This document shows positions 23,289 to 34,224 of a stretch of 64,000 nt of DNA, in pieces. The notes below the pieces were generated by a model. The model was not told the origin of the DNA, did not search any database, and saw nothing but the letters and a program-made list of their open reading frames with translations. Position 1 is the first letter of the stretch. Every line of letters starts with the position of its first letter. Origin of the DNA: Pyronema omphalodes. Lineage: Eukaryota; Ascomycota; Pezizomycetes; Pezizales; Pyronemataceae. The DNA lies in assembly GCA_024516155.1 (NCBI GenBank), contig JAJJXM010000041.1, positions 70,001 to 134,000 of the forward strand. The letters are read 5' to 3'. Made by a program: the position numbers and the translations under genes.

Positions 23289-24735
23289 CTTCATTGTTTT
23301 CTGTAAAGACAATTGTGTTTTTGTTTCTCAATTTCGGGATTCAGGCGTCCTTACATACCCAAAAGGTTTTTCTATAAGCGTTCCCTTCTTATGGATTACC
23401 AATTATGTGTCAGAAACAAGGCTGCAGAATGTCTCTCAAGCACTTGCTTATGCTTCTTTGTGGCCGCGAGTGACCTAAAGGCCACGCACGCATACACGGA
23501 TCACTGCTCGTGTTCGAGCAACTTGCTTTATCGCCGTGAGATACCGATCGCCACACACACGCATGATATCCCCTTCTTCCGCTTGTTCTTGCGAGTCGCG
23601 ACAAGACTAAGCATTCGCTTATGATGTGACATGTGCTATATATTATATGTAAGGGAGGAATATTCCTTGGCGCCAGTAACATAACCCTGGCTTCTGCCGA
23701 ATCCCGTTAGCCCAATGACGACGGTGTATAGCAGGGATAACAGCGCGTAATAACACCCCACATTAAACACACCATTGAATTGTACCGACAAAATCAGTCA
23801 CCACCGGAAGCTATCGAGTACGGCGCGAATGACCGGAAATTTAGGATTGAAATTCAGGGGGTGGCGAGGATAAATCACCGAATGATCTTTGTGGCGTGGG
23901 TGCGCTGAACACACTGTGCACAGTCAGAGGGCTCAAGTGGGGATCGACGGATTGTGTATGCCTAATTGGTATAGTATGTAGGATTTATAATTTTCTTGGC
24001 ATACATACAGCGAAAATCATCTCGATTTTTCCGGTAGGTATATGGCTGCATTTGGATGTATGTAGTTTGTGGGATCGTCCGGCAACCAGGTCACAGACAA
24101 CGGCATCATGGCTATACTGATGGAGGATAAAACATAGGGTTTTATTCAAACTACTTCTTCGTGGTTTTTCGGATCTGCTATGCCTAAATTGGTATAGTCC
24201 GTAGAATGGTTGACATTCGGTGCACACATACAGCGAAAATCATTCCGATTTTCAGGTATCCATGGCTGCATTTGTATGTATGTGGTTTGTGACATCCTTC
24301 GGCAACCAAGCCAGCGCACAGACACCAGAAAAATGTCCATCCTGATCATGCATGCATATACGACATCTTTTATCAATACGCCGTTTTTATTGAAACACCA
24401 TTGATCGGTAACCTTCATTTCGCGCTTGGAAGGTTGTGGTTTATAAGATTGCCAAGACAATGAAATCATGGCTATGCTGAGCATGTATGTATGTACGATT
24501 TTTTTTATCAGCGTTCTGTGTCACGAAACACCGTTGATCGGTAAAAATTATCTCGCGCTTGGCAGTTTGTGGTTCATCAGACATACCTAAGGTTGTATGT
24601 AGACTTCACACTCCCCACAACGTGTAGTATTTGTTGAGTACCAAGCTGTTAAGATAGGCTATATCCTTGTCAATTGATGACGTAATTGCGCCGCTTTCAA
24701 ATAATGCACACAAGGGATTGAAGTAAGTTGAAACA
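23289..24735. repeat. intergenic with diverged ~220-bp tandem copies
   Basis: About 23955-24130 and 24178-24400 share ATGCCTAA-TTGGTATAGT, CATACAGCGAAAATCAT, GGCTGCATTTG and GGCAACCA phrases; a weaker third copy runs to about 24600. No supported gene lies between 23193 and 25476. Confidence 0.5.
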
Positions 24736-25010
24736 TTTTTGACTTGGTTTGGAACTGAGAGGTAGGACAAAAAGGAATATGCGCAGACGGGCGGAATGTC
24801 CAATCAGTGCGGCAGACAGGATACGGACGCTCTTCAGAGGGATATGTGGGTGTTTAGTAATCAATGGCACCGCGTGCTATCCATGCTGGATGTGCCAGAG
24901 CGTTGACCCTAGTAAAGAAAGTGGGCTGAAAGAGCCCCTGTACTCGTGCCTCAAAATGGTCGCGATAGCGCCACCATTTTGAGGCACGAGTACCACTTAA
25001 TTGATGATGC
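24735..25010 (+). repeat. duplicated promoter-side segment, copy 1
   Basis: A segment with TTGGTTTGGAACTGAG, GCGCAGACGGGCGG, GTTTAGTAATCAATGGCA and CCCTAGTAAAGAA recurs at about 26080-26260 and 28145-28340. Copies 1 and 3 stand some 0.4-0.7 kb upstream of the small-protein genes at 25477 and 28771. Copy 2 has no gene after it. Confidence 0.6.
24940..24993. repeat. perfect 21-bp inverted repeat (hairpin)
   Basis: The arms 24940-24960 and 24973-24993 are exact reverse complements and begin GTACTCGTGCCT; the loop is 12 nt. Imperfect relatives lie at about 5091-5139 and 48863-48900, so it is a dispersed palindromic word. Confidence 0.85.
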
Positions 25011-25476
25011 CAACAAAGCGACGGTTCAATCATAAAAGCATTTTGGTAAAAGAACCGAAGATCCACCCTACTTTATAGAAGGTGTGTAATGCAATGCAGT
25101 CAAATCGACAAGGTTTTACCCATGGAATTGATGTTGATTCGCTGATTTGGTTGCAACATCCGAAAAAGAAGTATTGCAGAACGGTAACTTACTGCTATCC
25201 CCCATCCATGGCAGCCTCACACTCCAAAATATTTTGTCGCTGTCATCGCACTTTCACGAGGGAGGATTCATGCTTTTAGATTTCGGAATAAATAATATAA
25301 AACCCTTCAACGCCCTTCGCTTTTTATCATTCTCCCGAAAACGCATCACAAAAATCCCAAGCACTCAGAGGTCCTTTCCAATTACTCTTCCTCATTTAAT
25401 ACTTCCCACTCCATACAGCCGGAGCAAAACCTCCGCTTAAATTCATCTTCTCATAATACCTTCCTACTCTTCCACG

Positions 25477-25882
25477 ATGAAATCAGCTACCCCCATTTCC
25501 GCTATCACCACCGGCGCTACCTCTGCCTGTGTACAGTCAGTCCAAGCATCTTCCGCTGTGACCAATACTACTGCCATTTCCCCTACCACCGCCAACGGAA
25601 CTTCGACCACCATTGCTTCAACTAGTATCCACGCTCCCTCTGCGCCCAGAACTATCGGTATACTCCTTCAATCACTTCTTACTCAATCTTAAGCCCTATA
25701 GCAAAATCATCCCGAATTTTGGAAGGTTTCTAACTAATACCTACCATTTAGCTCCCAGTATTTCGCCTGTAATGCTTTCCCCTATGTCGCTCCAGTCCAT
25801 GCCTGTCGATACCGCCTACTGCATGAACGTCTACATGCAACAGCCTCGTGAGGAGGATGGTGTTCGGTATTTTCGTTGTTAG
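25477..25882 (+). CDS. REEDGVR-module small protein (103 aa), single module
   Basis: Exon 1 is 25477-25657 and exon 2 is 25752-25882; the 94-nt phase-1 intron starts GTATAC, has a CTAAC branch and ends TTTAG. Exon 1 (60 residues, MKSATPIS...) is Ser/Thr/Ala-rich. Exon 2 encodes a linker and YCMNVYMQQPREEDGVRYFR (83-102), then Cys and TAG. It is closely related in both exons, the intron and the 3' flank to the gene at 28771, but has one module where that gene has two. The module looks like the first half of the sister's first module joined to the end of its second. Confidence 0.75.
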
Positions 25883-25899
25883 ATGACGTGATGTTGAGA

Positions 25900-27007
25900 T
25901 TTTCTTTAATAAGAATTAGGTGTTAGAAACTTGTTTTCGTTGGTTGATTAAGAGTATTTGCGTTGAGAGTGTTATCAATAGAAAATAGGTACTATATTTT
26001 TATGGTGATGTTATATAAGAAAAGAACTTGAGAGGACGGGTTCCAATGTTACGCAAGATCTTATAATGCATTTGTGACTTAGTTTGTAACTTAGCGAGGT
26101 ACATACGGTAAAAAGATTCTGTGCGGACGGGTGGCATTTTGAACCGGGGCGGAATGCAGGTAACGAACCCTGTTTAGAGATCTGGGGATGTTTAGTAATC
26201 AATGCCATCGCTTCCTATTAATGCAGGGAGTATGTACTAGGACGCTGCCCCTGGTAAAGAAGAATGCTAAGTTACTACATAAAGTAAATGCAGACCACCA
26301 AGTCGTACAAACCAGTTTGGAATGACGGCCAAAACCGACTGTACGGATTGTTGGAATGTGAGAACTGTACGGTGACCCAGTTCACTTTACTGTCAGTAGA
26401 ATAAACTGGTCAAAGTTCGAAAACTAGTTAACCGAATGCGAGGCTTGGCAAACCAGGTGAACTGTTCAAAACTGCAAAAACCGGTTTCTCCAGAGGAACT
26501 GGTCTGTGAAGGGGAAATAAATATTTTGCATGAAGATGAACAGGATGAGTATTTTACATAAGACGAGGAGGAAATTATGGGGAAAGCGCTGCCAGTTCTT
26601 TATCGATGAACCACATAGTAAAAGTACATACTATGAGAGACATCATTATTGGTGTGCATAACAACATCTTAAGTATTCTGACACGGTGTCGCGGTGTATA
26701 AATTAAAACATCTTATATAATACTGAAACTTATTATTATATGACACCTAGACGTAACAATGTCACTCCGATTACTAATTTGGTGTCAGTAATAAGACTGC
26801 AGGCTGTGCCAGTTGCAACTTGCGAACTCCGGTAGTCGTGTATGCTTTGCCGCGGCAAGTCACATACGGTTACACGCGCATATATGTTCCCTGGTCGCGT
26901 TCTTGTCACAGAGCATTCGCTTGTCATGTGCGGTCCGATCGAAATTCCTTGGCGCGTGTACAAGGATCTTCGCTTATCGTATAAACTTTACATGTTACGG
27001 TATGATG
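25900..27007. other. intergenic with an orphan copy of the duplicated promoter segment
   Basis: About 26080-26260 repeats the segment found upstream of the genes at 25477 and 28771 (GCGGACGGGTGGCATTTTG, GTTTAGTAATCAATGCC), but no family gene follows. I see nothing else supported. Confidence 0.5.
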
Positions 27008-27555
27008 GGCAATGGTCTACAATACCCGTGTGCACACAAATATAAGTTTCAAAATGCCCGATGAGTTTGAAATACCCGCACCAAAGAAAAAGAAAAAAAA
27101 ATTGCCAATGCCTATACATGGCTGAGTGTGCTCATGGCTAATGTTCTTGTGCGCAGGATCGGGTGCAGCGCATCCTGTTTCTGCTTCAGAGCGAAGGGCC
27201 ACGATGTTCGCAAAAACTGCAAAGCACCCCCTCTTTGGCTGAATGGGGTTTTTGTGGTCCAATTTTATAAAAAAAAGGACAAAAAACAAGGAACGAAACA
27301 TTAAATTCAAAACCTTCTGAAGGAATCATGATGCAATTACTAATATTGAGATTTTGCATTTAACCGCGTCTTAGTTCACCTGTGCTGGCCTTTTGCACGT
27401 GCTCTCTACGCACACACGACATCAGCCCCATCTCTAGCTACAAGTGGGGCGTAATCATCTTTTTCGTGGTAGTGCAGGTATTTAAAACCGGCTGCGCATT
27501 AAGAAACACCATCATCGATGCGCCAAGTGATGGGCATTATTGTAGAAATTTCCCC
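27008..27555. mobile_element. third member of the hAT-like MITE family
   Basis: The left end GGTCTACAATACCCG and the right end (other strand TTCTACAATAATGCCC) are inverted relatives of the ends of the 6429-6936 element. Inner words (AATGCCCGATG, CTACAAGTGGGGC, GTGTTTCTTAATGC) match the 7013-7783 copy. Ends are approximate and no clear target duplication was fixed. Confidence 0.5.
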
Positions 27556-28144
27556 ATACACAAGTTCAGTGATATTCCAGAAAACATTACATAAGCATAT
27601 TTCCCCGACGATGGCGGAAATTCTTAACTGCGAACGTGTGGCGTAATGTCGCGGCGTCAAGGTTAAAACGCCACAGGGGTTTTGGTGGCGAAGGGTTTAT
27701 CCAAAGCCGGTGATATGCAGATCAATGATATGCTGCGCCTAATTACCTAAGGTATCATGAAAACTATGATCCGGAAATCATATGATAGCTTAAATAGATG
27801 TATTTTGAAAAGTGTTTCGTGTAACCTACAGCATTGCCAGCATAAGCGCGGACTTTGTCCTCCGTTGAATAACATAATGCATCTATGACATCATCAACCA
27901 CGTGTTTCAAAATGAACAAAGTGCATCGCGCGCGGCTTATGAACTTGATAGAATATTTGGCCACGCGAATTTTTGTATTGAGGTAGGTAGATTGTTGTTC
28001 ACCAGACATACCGGAGGATGTAGCAGTGAAACTCTCTGCATGACTTGTGGCAGGAATTGGTCACTAAGGTCGTAAGACGGCCTCGTAGGTTGGCGTAATT
28101 ACTCCACTTATAACGTACAAACGTTATTCTATTAAATTGAAACA

Positions 28145-28340
28145 TTTGTGTCTTGGTTTGGAACCGAGCGTGTTATGGCAAAGGAATCTGCGCGGACCGG
28201 TCGCATGTTGACTCGGAGCTGTATGGCAGCGGACACTCATCGGACATCAGTGGATGCTTAGTAACCATCGACTGAATATTCTTCTTACTAATCAGGCTTT
28301 ACTGACGTGTTACCCTTAGTAAGTGACCACGATTACATCT
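28145..28340 (+). repeat. duplicated promoter-side segment, copy 3
   Basis: This is the relative of 24735-25010 and lies upstream of the gene at 28771. It shares TTGGTTTGGAACCGAG, CTGCGCGGAC and CCCTTAGTAAG phrases with the other copies. Confidence 0.6.
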
Positions 28341-28770
28341 GTGTTGATGTTAATGGATTTGCTTTCGAAAGGTGAAACTATGCAATCAATTTTGCCTAAA
28401 TTACCGCACTAGAAATGTGTATGCTGTGCTGTCTCTAGCATTTCTAGTTAAGATAAAGTTCCGTAAACAGAAACTCGATCTTTACACTGTCGACATGGGT
28501 CAGGTCTGGTACCAGAAGCGGAAATACGAAAGTGTCTCAACACTCATTCTAAGATTGTTCGTGCTATACAAATATGCTAGACCCATCACCGTTCTTGACT
28601 TTTTCAATCAACTCCTGAAAACGCATCACAAACGCCCCAAATACAGAGACTTCCTATCCAATTATTCTTCCTTATTATAATCATTGCCAATTCGCAAATT
28701 TGAAAAAAAAAAAAAAAAAAAAAAACAATCTTGCTGAATCCACCTCTTAATACCTTCCTACTCTTCCACG

Positions 28771-29316
28771 ATGAAATCAACCACCCTCAGCTCCGCCATC
28801 GCAACCGGCGCTGCCTCTGCCTGTGTAAAACCAGTCCAGGCATCTTCCGCTGTCAACAATACTTCAGCTATTGCTTCTACCACCGCCACCGAGACTGCGG
28901 CCACCGCTGCTTCAACGAGTATCAACGCTCCCTCTGCGCCCAGAGCTATCGGTATACTCCCTCAATCATTTCTCGCTTTATCCTAAGCCCTGTACCGAAG
29001 TCATTCCAACCTTTGAAGGGTTCTAACACATAACTACCATTTAGCTCCCAGTACTTCGGCTCGAATGCTTTCCCCTATGTCGATCCAGTCTATCCCGCTC
29101 GATACCGCCTACTCAATGAACGTCTACATGCAACAGCCTCGTGAGGAGGACGGTGTCAGAGTTGTGAATCCCTCATTACCAGGACGCGTAGGAACCGGCC
29201 CAGCTACTGCACCGATTCTCCCGGTTCAAGATCTTCCTGTTCAGATGGGTTACTCAATGGATCTCTATCGTAGTCAATCTCGTGAGGAAGATGGTGTTCG
29301 GGATTTTCGTTGTTAG
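28771..29316 (+). CDS. REEDGVR-module small protein (150 aa), two modules
   Basis: Exon 1 is 28771-28951 and exon 2 is 29045-29316; the 93-nt phase-1 intron has a CTAAC branch and ends TTTAG. Exon 1 has the same length (60 codons plus one base) as its sister at 25477. Exon 2 carries YSMNVYMQQPREEDGVRVVN (83-102), a 27-residue Pro-rich linker ending LPVQMG, and YSMDLYRSQSREEDGVRDFR (130-149), then Cys and TAG. The linker's end resembles the linker of the gene at 30731 (EVPVQTD), so the paired arrangement probably predates both. A 22-nt A run lies about 50 nt before the ATG. Function unknown. Confidence 0.77.
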
Positions 29317-29329
29317 ATGACGTGATGTT

Positions 29330-30730
29330 GAGATTTTCTTTAATAGAAATCAGGAGTTAGAAGATTATTTTAGTTTGGTTGGTTAAGAGTTGTTTCGATG
29401 CGAGGGGTTTCAATACTAAATCACTAGTCACCACCGACGCGACTTGCTCGCCCGGATTTCAATGTCACACAAGAACTTCAAGTGAAGCTCCACGAGGCAA
29501 AATAGCCGGTAGATATCCCGGTAATCCAGCCAAGGTATCCCAATGAACATCACAAGGCATAAATATCAAATTTACTGTACAGAAAAAAAACTACTATGAT
29601 AACTTCCAAACTGATGTAAACGGTAAATCTGTATTCGAGAAGAAAAAAGAAAGAAAAAAGAAACGAAAAGTCTTCCGTAGTTCTAAAAATCTAGCTGCAG
29701 CTAAAAAGTGTGGGTGTAAAAATATCGCTTGTTTGTGTAATGAAGAATTGTATTGTAATATTGAAATAGGTTTGAGATGATCATACCACAGCGCTTTCAT
29801 ATTTTGAGATGTTTGTGTTTCTGCTGTGGGCGGGCTGGCACGAATGTATGATGCTAAGGAAAATCGCCAGATCCGGTAAGTCATCGGATGATCCCATGAA
29901 GTCGTGCAACCGTAACATTGCGTTTAACTGCGTTGTCTTCTCACTTATTTAGGCATTTCAACCAGTCTTTACCCACTCCTGCAGTTGATTACGCGACATG
30001 TTCCAGAGGAAGGCAGTCACGGGTAAAACCCACAAGGTTGTAGTACATACCCAGGATAGGCTGCTGCCTAATACCGGGCCCAGGACGTTGATTTTGTTAC
30101 GTCATCTATTTCTGCACGTACAGTATGTTACGGATGCTTAGTCAATATAGCAGTTTATTAAAGCTTGGCAAATGTTCTATTTGCAGTTCACCATTACTAG
30201 TATGAAGTGATGTCTCAGTATATAGTGTACCTTCCCAATTCATTAACATATGCACGTTTCCGAGTGCAGACGGCCATCGGAGATCTGCCAAATCTAAAAC
30301 ACCTGAACAATGCACATTAGGTGAGGTTTATGTGTCGCTCGTATGCTGCACAAAGCCCCTGGAAAGTTCTACATTGTATGTATCATCGTTACTATCACCC
30401 GAGTTTCTACAGTATCCATCATTGTTCTGACGTAGAGTAACCCTAGCCCTGATTCCGGTGTACCACACTCCTACAATTCTTCAGCTCTAGCTCATTGTAT
30501 CTACCCACGAAAATATCTAACACCTTGCTATTCTCTCTCAATGTCTAAACAAGCATTGATGGAACGCTCTAAGATACCAGGGGCCGAATTAACAACCGGA
30601 ACCGAGAGAACAGACTGAGTGATGATGCAAAATAAACTGAAGATTCTTCCCCCATCCTTCTCTTTATCCTGGCCGAGGTAACGATTCATAGTGTGATCTA
30701 CGACTTACGAGGCTTTTCAGGGGCGAAGGG
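29330..30730. other. intergenic
   Basis: No supported gene. The 3' flank just after 29316 matches that of the gene ending at 25882 (GACGTGATGTTGAGATTTTC). The A/G-rich run near 29638-29665 produces a low-complexity frame on the minus strand that I do not call. Confidence 0.5.
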
Positions 30731-31258
30731 TCAAACAGAGTTCGTAGACTCGGAGGGGAGGTTGAATAGCCTAACGCCATCTTCCTCCCGGGTTTGCTGC
30801 AGGTATCGATGCATGCCGTAATCCGTCTGGACAGGAACTTCCTGGGGCAGAAAGCCTGGAATACGCTCAATAGACCTCGCAGAAGGGTTGAAAATTCTAA
30901 CGCTGTCTTCTATACGAGATTGATCAAGATAGGCGTCCATGGTGTAGGTTGTACTGGACGGGAGGCATTCGAGTGGTAGATGGGGACCAGGTGCTAGAAC
31001 GTTACCTGGAAAGAGAATCACTTATGTTAGATATTGTATTTAATTTGACAAGAGATAGGTGGCAAATGAATGATTGTGGCAGTTAGGTTTACCGGTCGTA
31101 GTGATTGTATCAGCTGCAGAGACGGCGGGGAGAGCAGTATCAACTGCTCCAGCGGTGGCAATGATGACTGTGGACATTTTTGCAACGACTGTGACCGTGG
31201 TAGGAGTAGGAGTAGTAGTAGCAGTTGCCCCAGTACCTTGAGGTTTGATGGATACCAT
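30731..31258 (-). CDS. REEDGVR-module small protein (146 aa), two modules
   Basis: Exon 1 is 31258-31093 and exon 2 is 31005-30731; the 87-nt phase-1 intron starts GTAAAC, has a CTAAC branch and ends TTCCAG. Exon 1 encodes 55 residues of Thr/Ala/Val. Exon 2 begins with the Gly-Asn seen at the same splice junction in the gene at 50210. It carries YTMDAYLDQSRIEDSVRIFN (76-95), a 22-residue linker ending EVPVQTD, and YGMHRYLQQTREEDGVRLFN (118-137), then nine residues to the stop. The first module has Glu-to-Ile and Gly-to-Ser changes, the second Asp-to-His. It is opposite in strand to its neighbours at 25477 and 28771. Confidence 0.75.
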
Positions 31259-31259
31259 G

Positions 31260-33270
31260 GTAGTGGACGGAAGTTACGTGAAGAGTAAGAAAAACTACTG
31301 GGAGAGGGATAGAACGGAAGGCCTTCAGAGCAAAAAGCACCTCTGAGGAAATGATTTGAATAGTCTGAAGAGAACTGACAAATGAACAGAGAAGAGAGTT
31401 TTGAGGCTTTATATTCAGCACTAACCAGGACGTAGGGCAAGGAATCGCAGCCTCAGAAATAAGGATCGGCCCGCTGAAGTATTTCTGCAACGGCTCAGTA
31501 AAACGGAGATGGGATTTAGAAACTCCCAAAGTCGGCCAACTGCGCCGGCCTTCAAGTCTCATCCCGGGTCAGTGGTGAGATGATCCTTGTCCAGCGCACG
31601 GTGTTTTCGTGAATCAAACCTCAACCCATCCAAACATTGGCTTAGCGAGGTGATCTTTACCTAACGCATGAATCATCCGGAAGGATATTTCTGCGTGTAA
31701 CCACCCATCCCTATATCAGCGTCGTGGGCTTGTTTCTGAACCCTCCGAATTTGCCCAGAAAACCCATGCTTATCCTAGTTCATGCAGCATCACACTCTCC
31801 ACGCACACACCTAACTCCAATCAGCATATGTATTAACGTTTATAATCACCACCAAAATATACGCCATTCGCTATGCGTCAACTGCATATCGTCTCACCTA
31901 TGCACCACCTATCTTATACCGTTCCTTGTTTTATCCTCCGCGTGTTAACAAATTATGCGTCGTCCAGATTCTCTCTCTAATTACCTCATCCGAAGTGAGC
32001 TCTCCATTCACGGACAACCTACACAACTTTTCTCTAGCCAGAGACGGGCACCTCGCTAACATGTGATGCGGACATTTAACCGGTCGGGCATTATGACACA
32101 TAATACGCCGATGACGGTTCGCCGTTGTGAATTTAATGGGTAATGTTCTAATTGAATGCATGCGTGACGTTGACCTTTCCGCAAGGCACAGTTCTGCATA
32201 TATGTAGTACGCGCCATTCTCCATGCATCCTCTGTCATGAATGAATAAAAATCATTCATGGTATCTGATCAGGTGGAATTTCTTCGACGCTCCAAATCGT
32301 CTCAAAACAGTTATCCTTTTTTGCGTAGAAACAGCTATTGGATAGGGTTAGGGGTCTGCACGAAATCCCTCTTCGCGGTTGTCCGCCACTGTCTGACCGG
32401 TCGGAATACCGCCGGTAAATATACAATGGACAACACATATATTCACCGAAACAAGGCTGGAATCTGAATAGAGCGTCGGATTCACGGTAATGGTCAGCCC
32501 ATGTAAGCGATTTGAAGAATTCAGAAAGTCCCTGAAGCTGATCTGCAATAACTTTCAATAAAATCGTTCTCTAACCTATTCTCTCACTTGAGACATTGCG
32601 ATCCACGGATAGCAAGCGAGGTGAAGTATCTGGTCATAAACGTTAAAGCTTAACTAGCCTCTGCGCGGATCGGCTATCCATATCAGGCTGAGATGGTATG
32701 CATATCCCCCGAGGATTTCGCCTCACGTTAATATATTCGATACCTGATTAAGTCCTATGCACCGTTTTCAGAGTATACTCGAGTTTGATGCTGCCAAAAC
32801 GAGGCAGCGTAACGAGAAGTGCTACGAGTTCCGCTGGATGGTTAGCCCTCTGTAGATGTTTTCCCCTCCTCGGTATCGATTGGTTGCTATTGTTAGTGCG
32901 GTATGCATTCGGCGCGGATGGTACCGATAATCCCTGTGATGGTGCTAGTAAAACGCATATTATACCTTGTATCTCTTCACATCTACTTGCAAGATAAATA
33001 TCAGGAATAAATACTCATTATTACACGGTTATCTCCCTTTAAATTCGAGAAAAACTATCACTGCTTCCTAATTCCAGTGTCAGCTTTCTTCCTGAATATC
33101 TTGGAAGCGTGCTTCCCCGTCGGCAGAATCCCCGTCTTTTTTTCCTGCGGCATCCACCATAATTCCATCTTCGACCCATCTCTGTATTACCGCTGTTTAG
33201 TCCTCTAGTTATATTACTACGGATCTCCCGACAGATAATGCTACTTTTGCCAAACCTGTGTTGACGCTAA
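31260..33270. other. intergenic
   Basis: No supported gene. A 9-bp perfect inverted repeat (CATGAATGA...TCATTCATG) lies at about 32237-32261. Other open frames are short and unsupported. Confidence 0.45.
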
Positions 33271-33310
33271 TATGCCTCTGTCTCCTCTCCCGCTTAAAGG
33301 ATCTACAAAT

Positions 33311-33869
33311 ATGCTAGACTCTATAACAGCGCGGAAAGCCGACACGGCGAACTCCGAAGCCGACCTGCATGGTAACAAGAACGGTGCAGCCATGAACACT
33401 TCCGCTGTCAATAACGAGCCTGACAATACTGCAACTGGAGGTTCTGTACAACTCTCTATCGAGAATAGTGATATCTTCACTAATGGCTATGTTACCGGTC
33501 AATCCACCATCCTTACCAGATTCTGTGAGGTCATCCCATAGTCAGGCATGTTTGTAAATTTGGTACTTCGCACTGCCATCCTCTCTCAGAGGTTGTGACA
33601 CTGACTTCATGTTAACATATATACATAGCAGCATAACGCACTATAAGCTACACTTAATCAAGCAAAAACCTCGAGTTCCTGCATCAGATCGATATATCAA
33701 TTAGGAGATTTAAGACGCATAGATAACTGTGATGTCTACGTTTTGTTTCTTTCATGACTTACAAGCACAGACTGCTGATGGTTGTCTCTGGTTCCGTAAT
33801 GAACCAACTTATAATCACGGCCTGCGCATGAGTTACGCAAACCCTACAAATACTACAGCGATGCCATAA
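33311..33869 (+). CDS. divergent or decaying family member (about 105 aa)
   Basis: The proposed exons are 33311-33524 and 33766-33869, with a 241-nt phase-1 intron (GTGAGG...ACAAG) that is longer than in other members and has no clear CTAAC. Exon 1 contains TSAVNNEPDNTATGG, similar in style to other first exons. Exon 2 encodes LWFRNEPTYNHGLRMSY (79-95), in which Trp, the acidic or polar middle and Gly-Leu-Arg can be aligned with the module if one residue is inserted. The downstream DNA (34225 to about 36100) is paralogous to the DNA downstream of the clear member at 38818-39134, which supports homology of the two genes. An alternative ATG is at 33272. It may be a pseudogene. Confidence 0.4.
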
Positions 33870-34224
33870 TGTGTGGACACCAAGACGGTACCGGTACACA
33901 TCCCTGCTTAGAAGGTCATGCATGTAATTCTTGGTACGAAAATTTGAGGACTACGATCGCCAATGCCAAAGTAAAGCAAACCGGAGCACACAAAAGATGG
34001 TGGTATCTTAACTTTTGGCAGCAGCAGAAAGGCTTTTATTCTCGGCAGCGGTTCATCCAGTTACCTTTTTGTCTCCCTGTAATTCCTACCAACATTTCTG
34101 TCGTTTGTTTTTCTCGCTCCAACCCTCATCAGCACTTGCAACAAGTCGTCCCTCCCTTACAATGTTTTCCGGACTTTATTCCGGATTCAAACGCTTGTCA
34201 ATTTTCCATAGCCATAGAATTATG

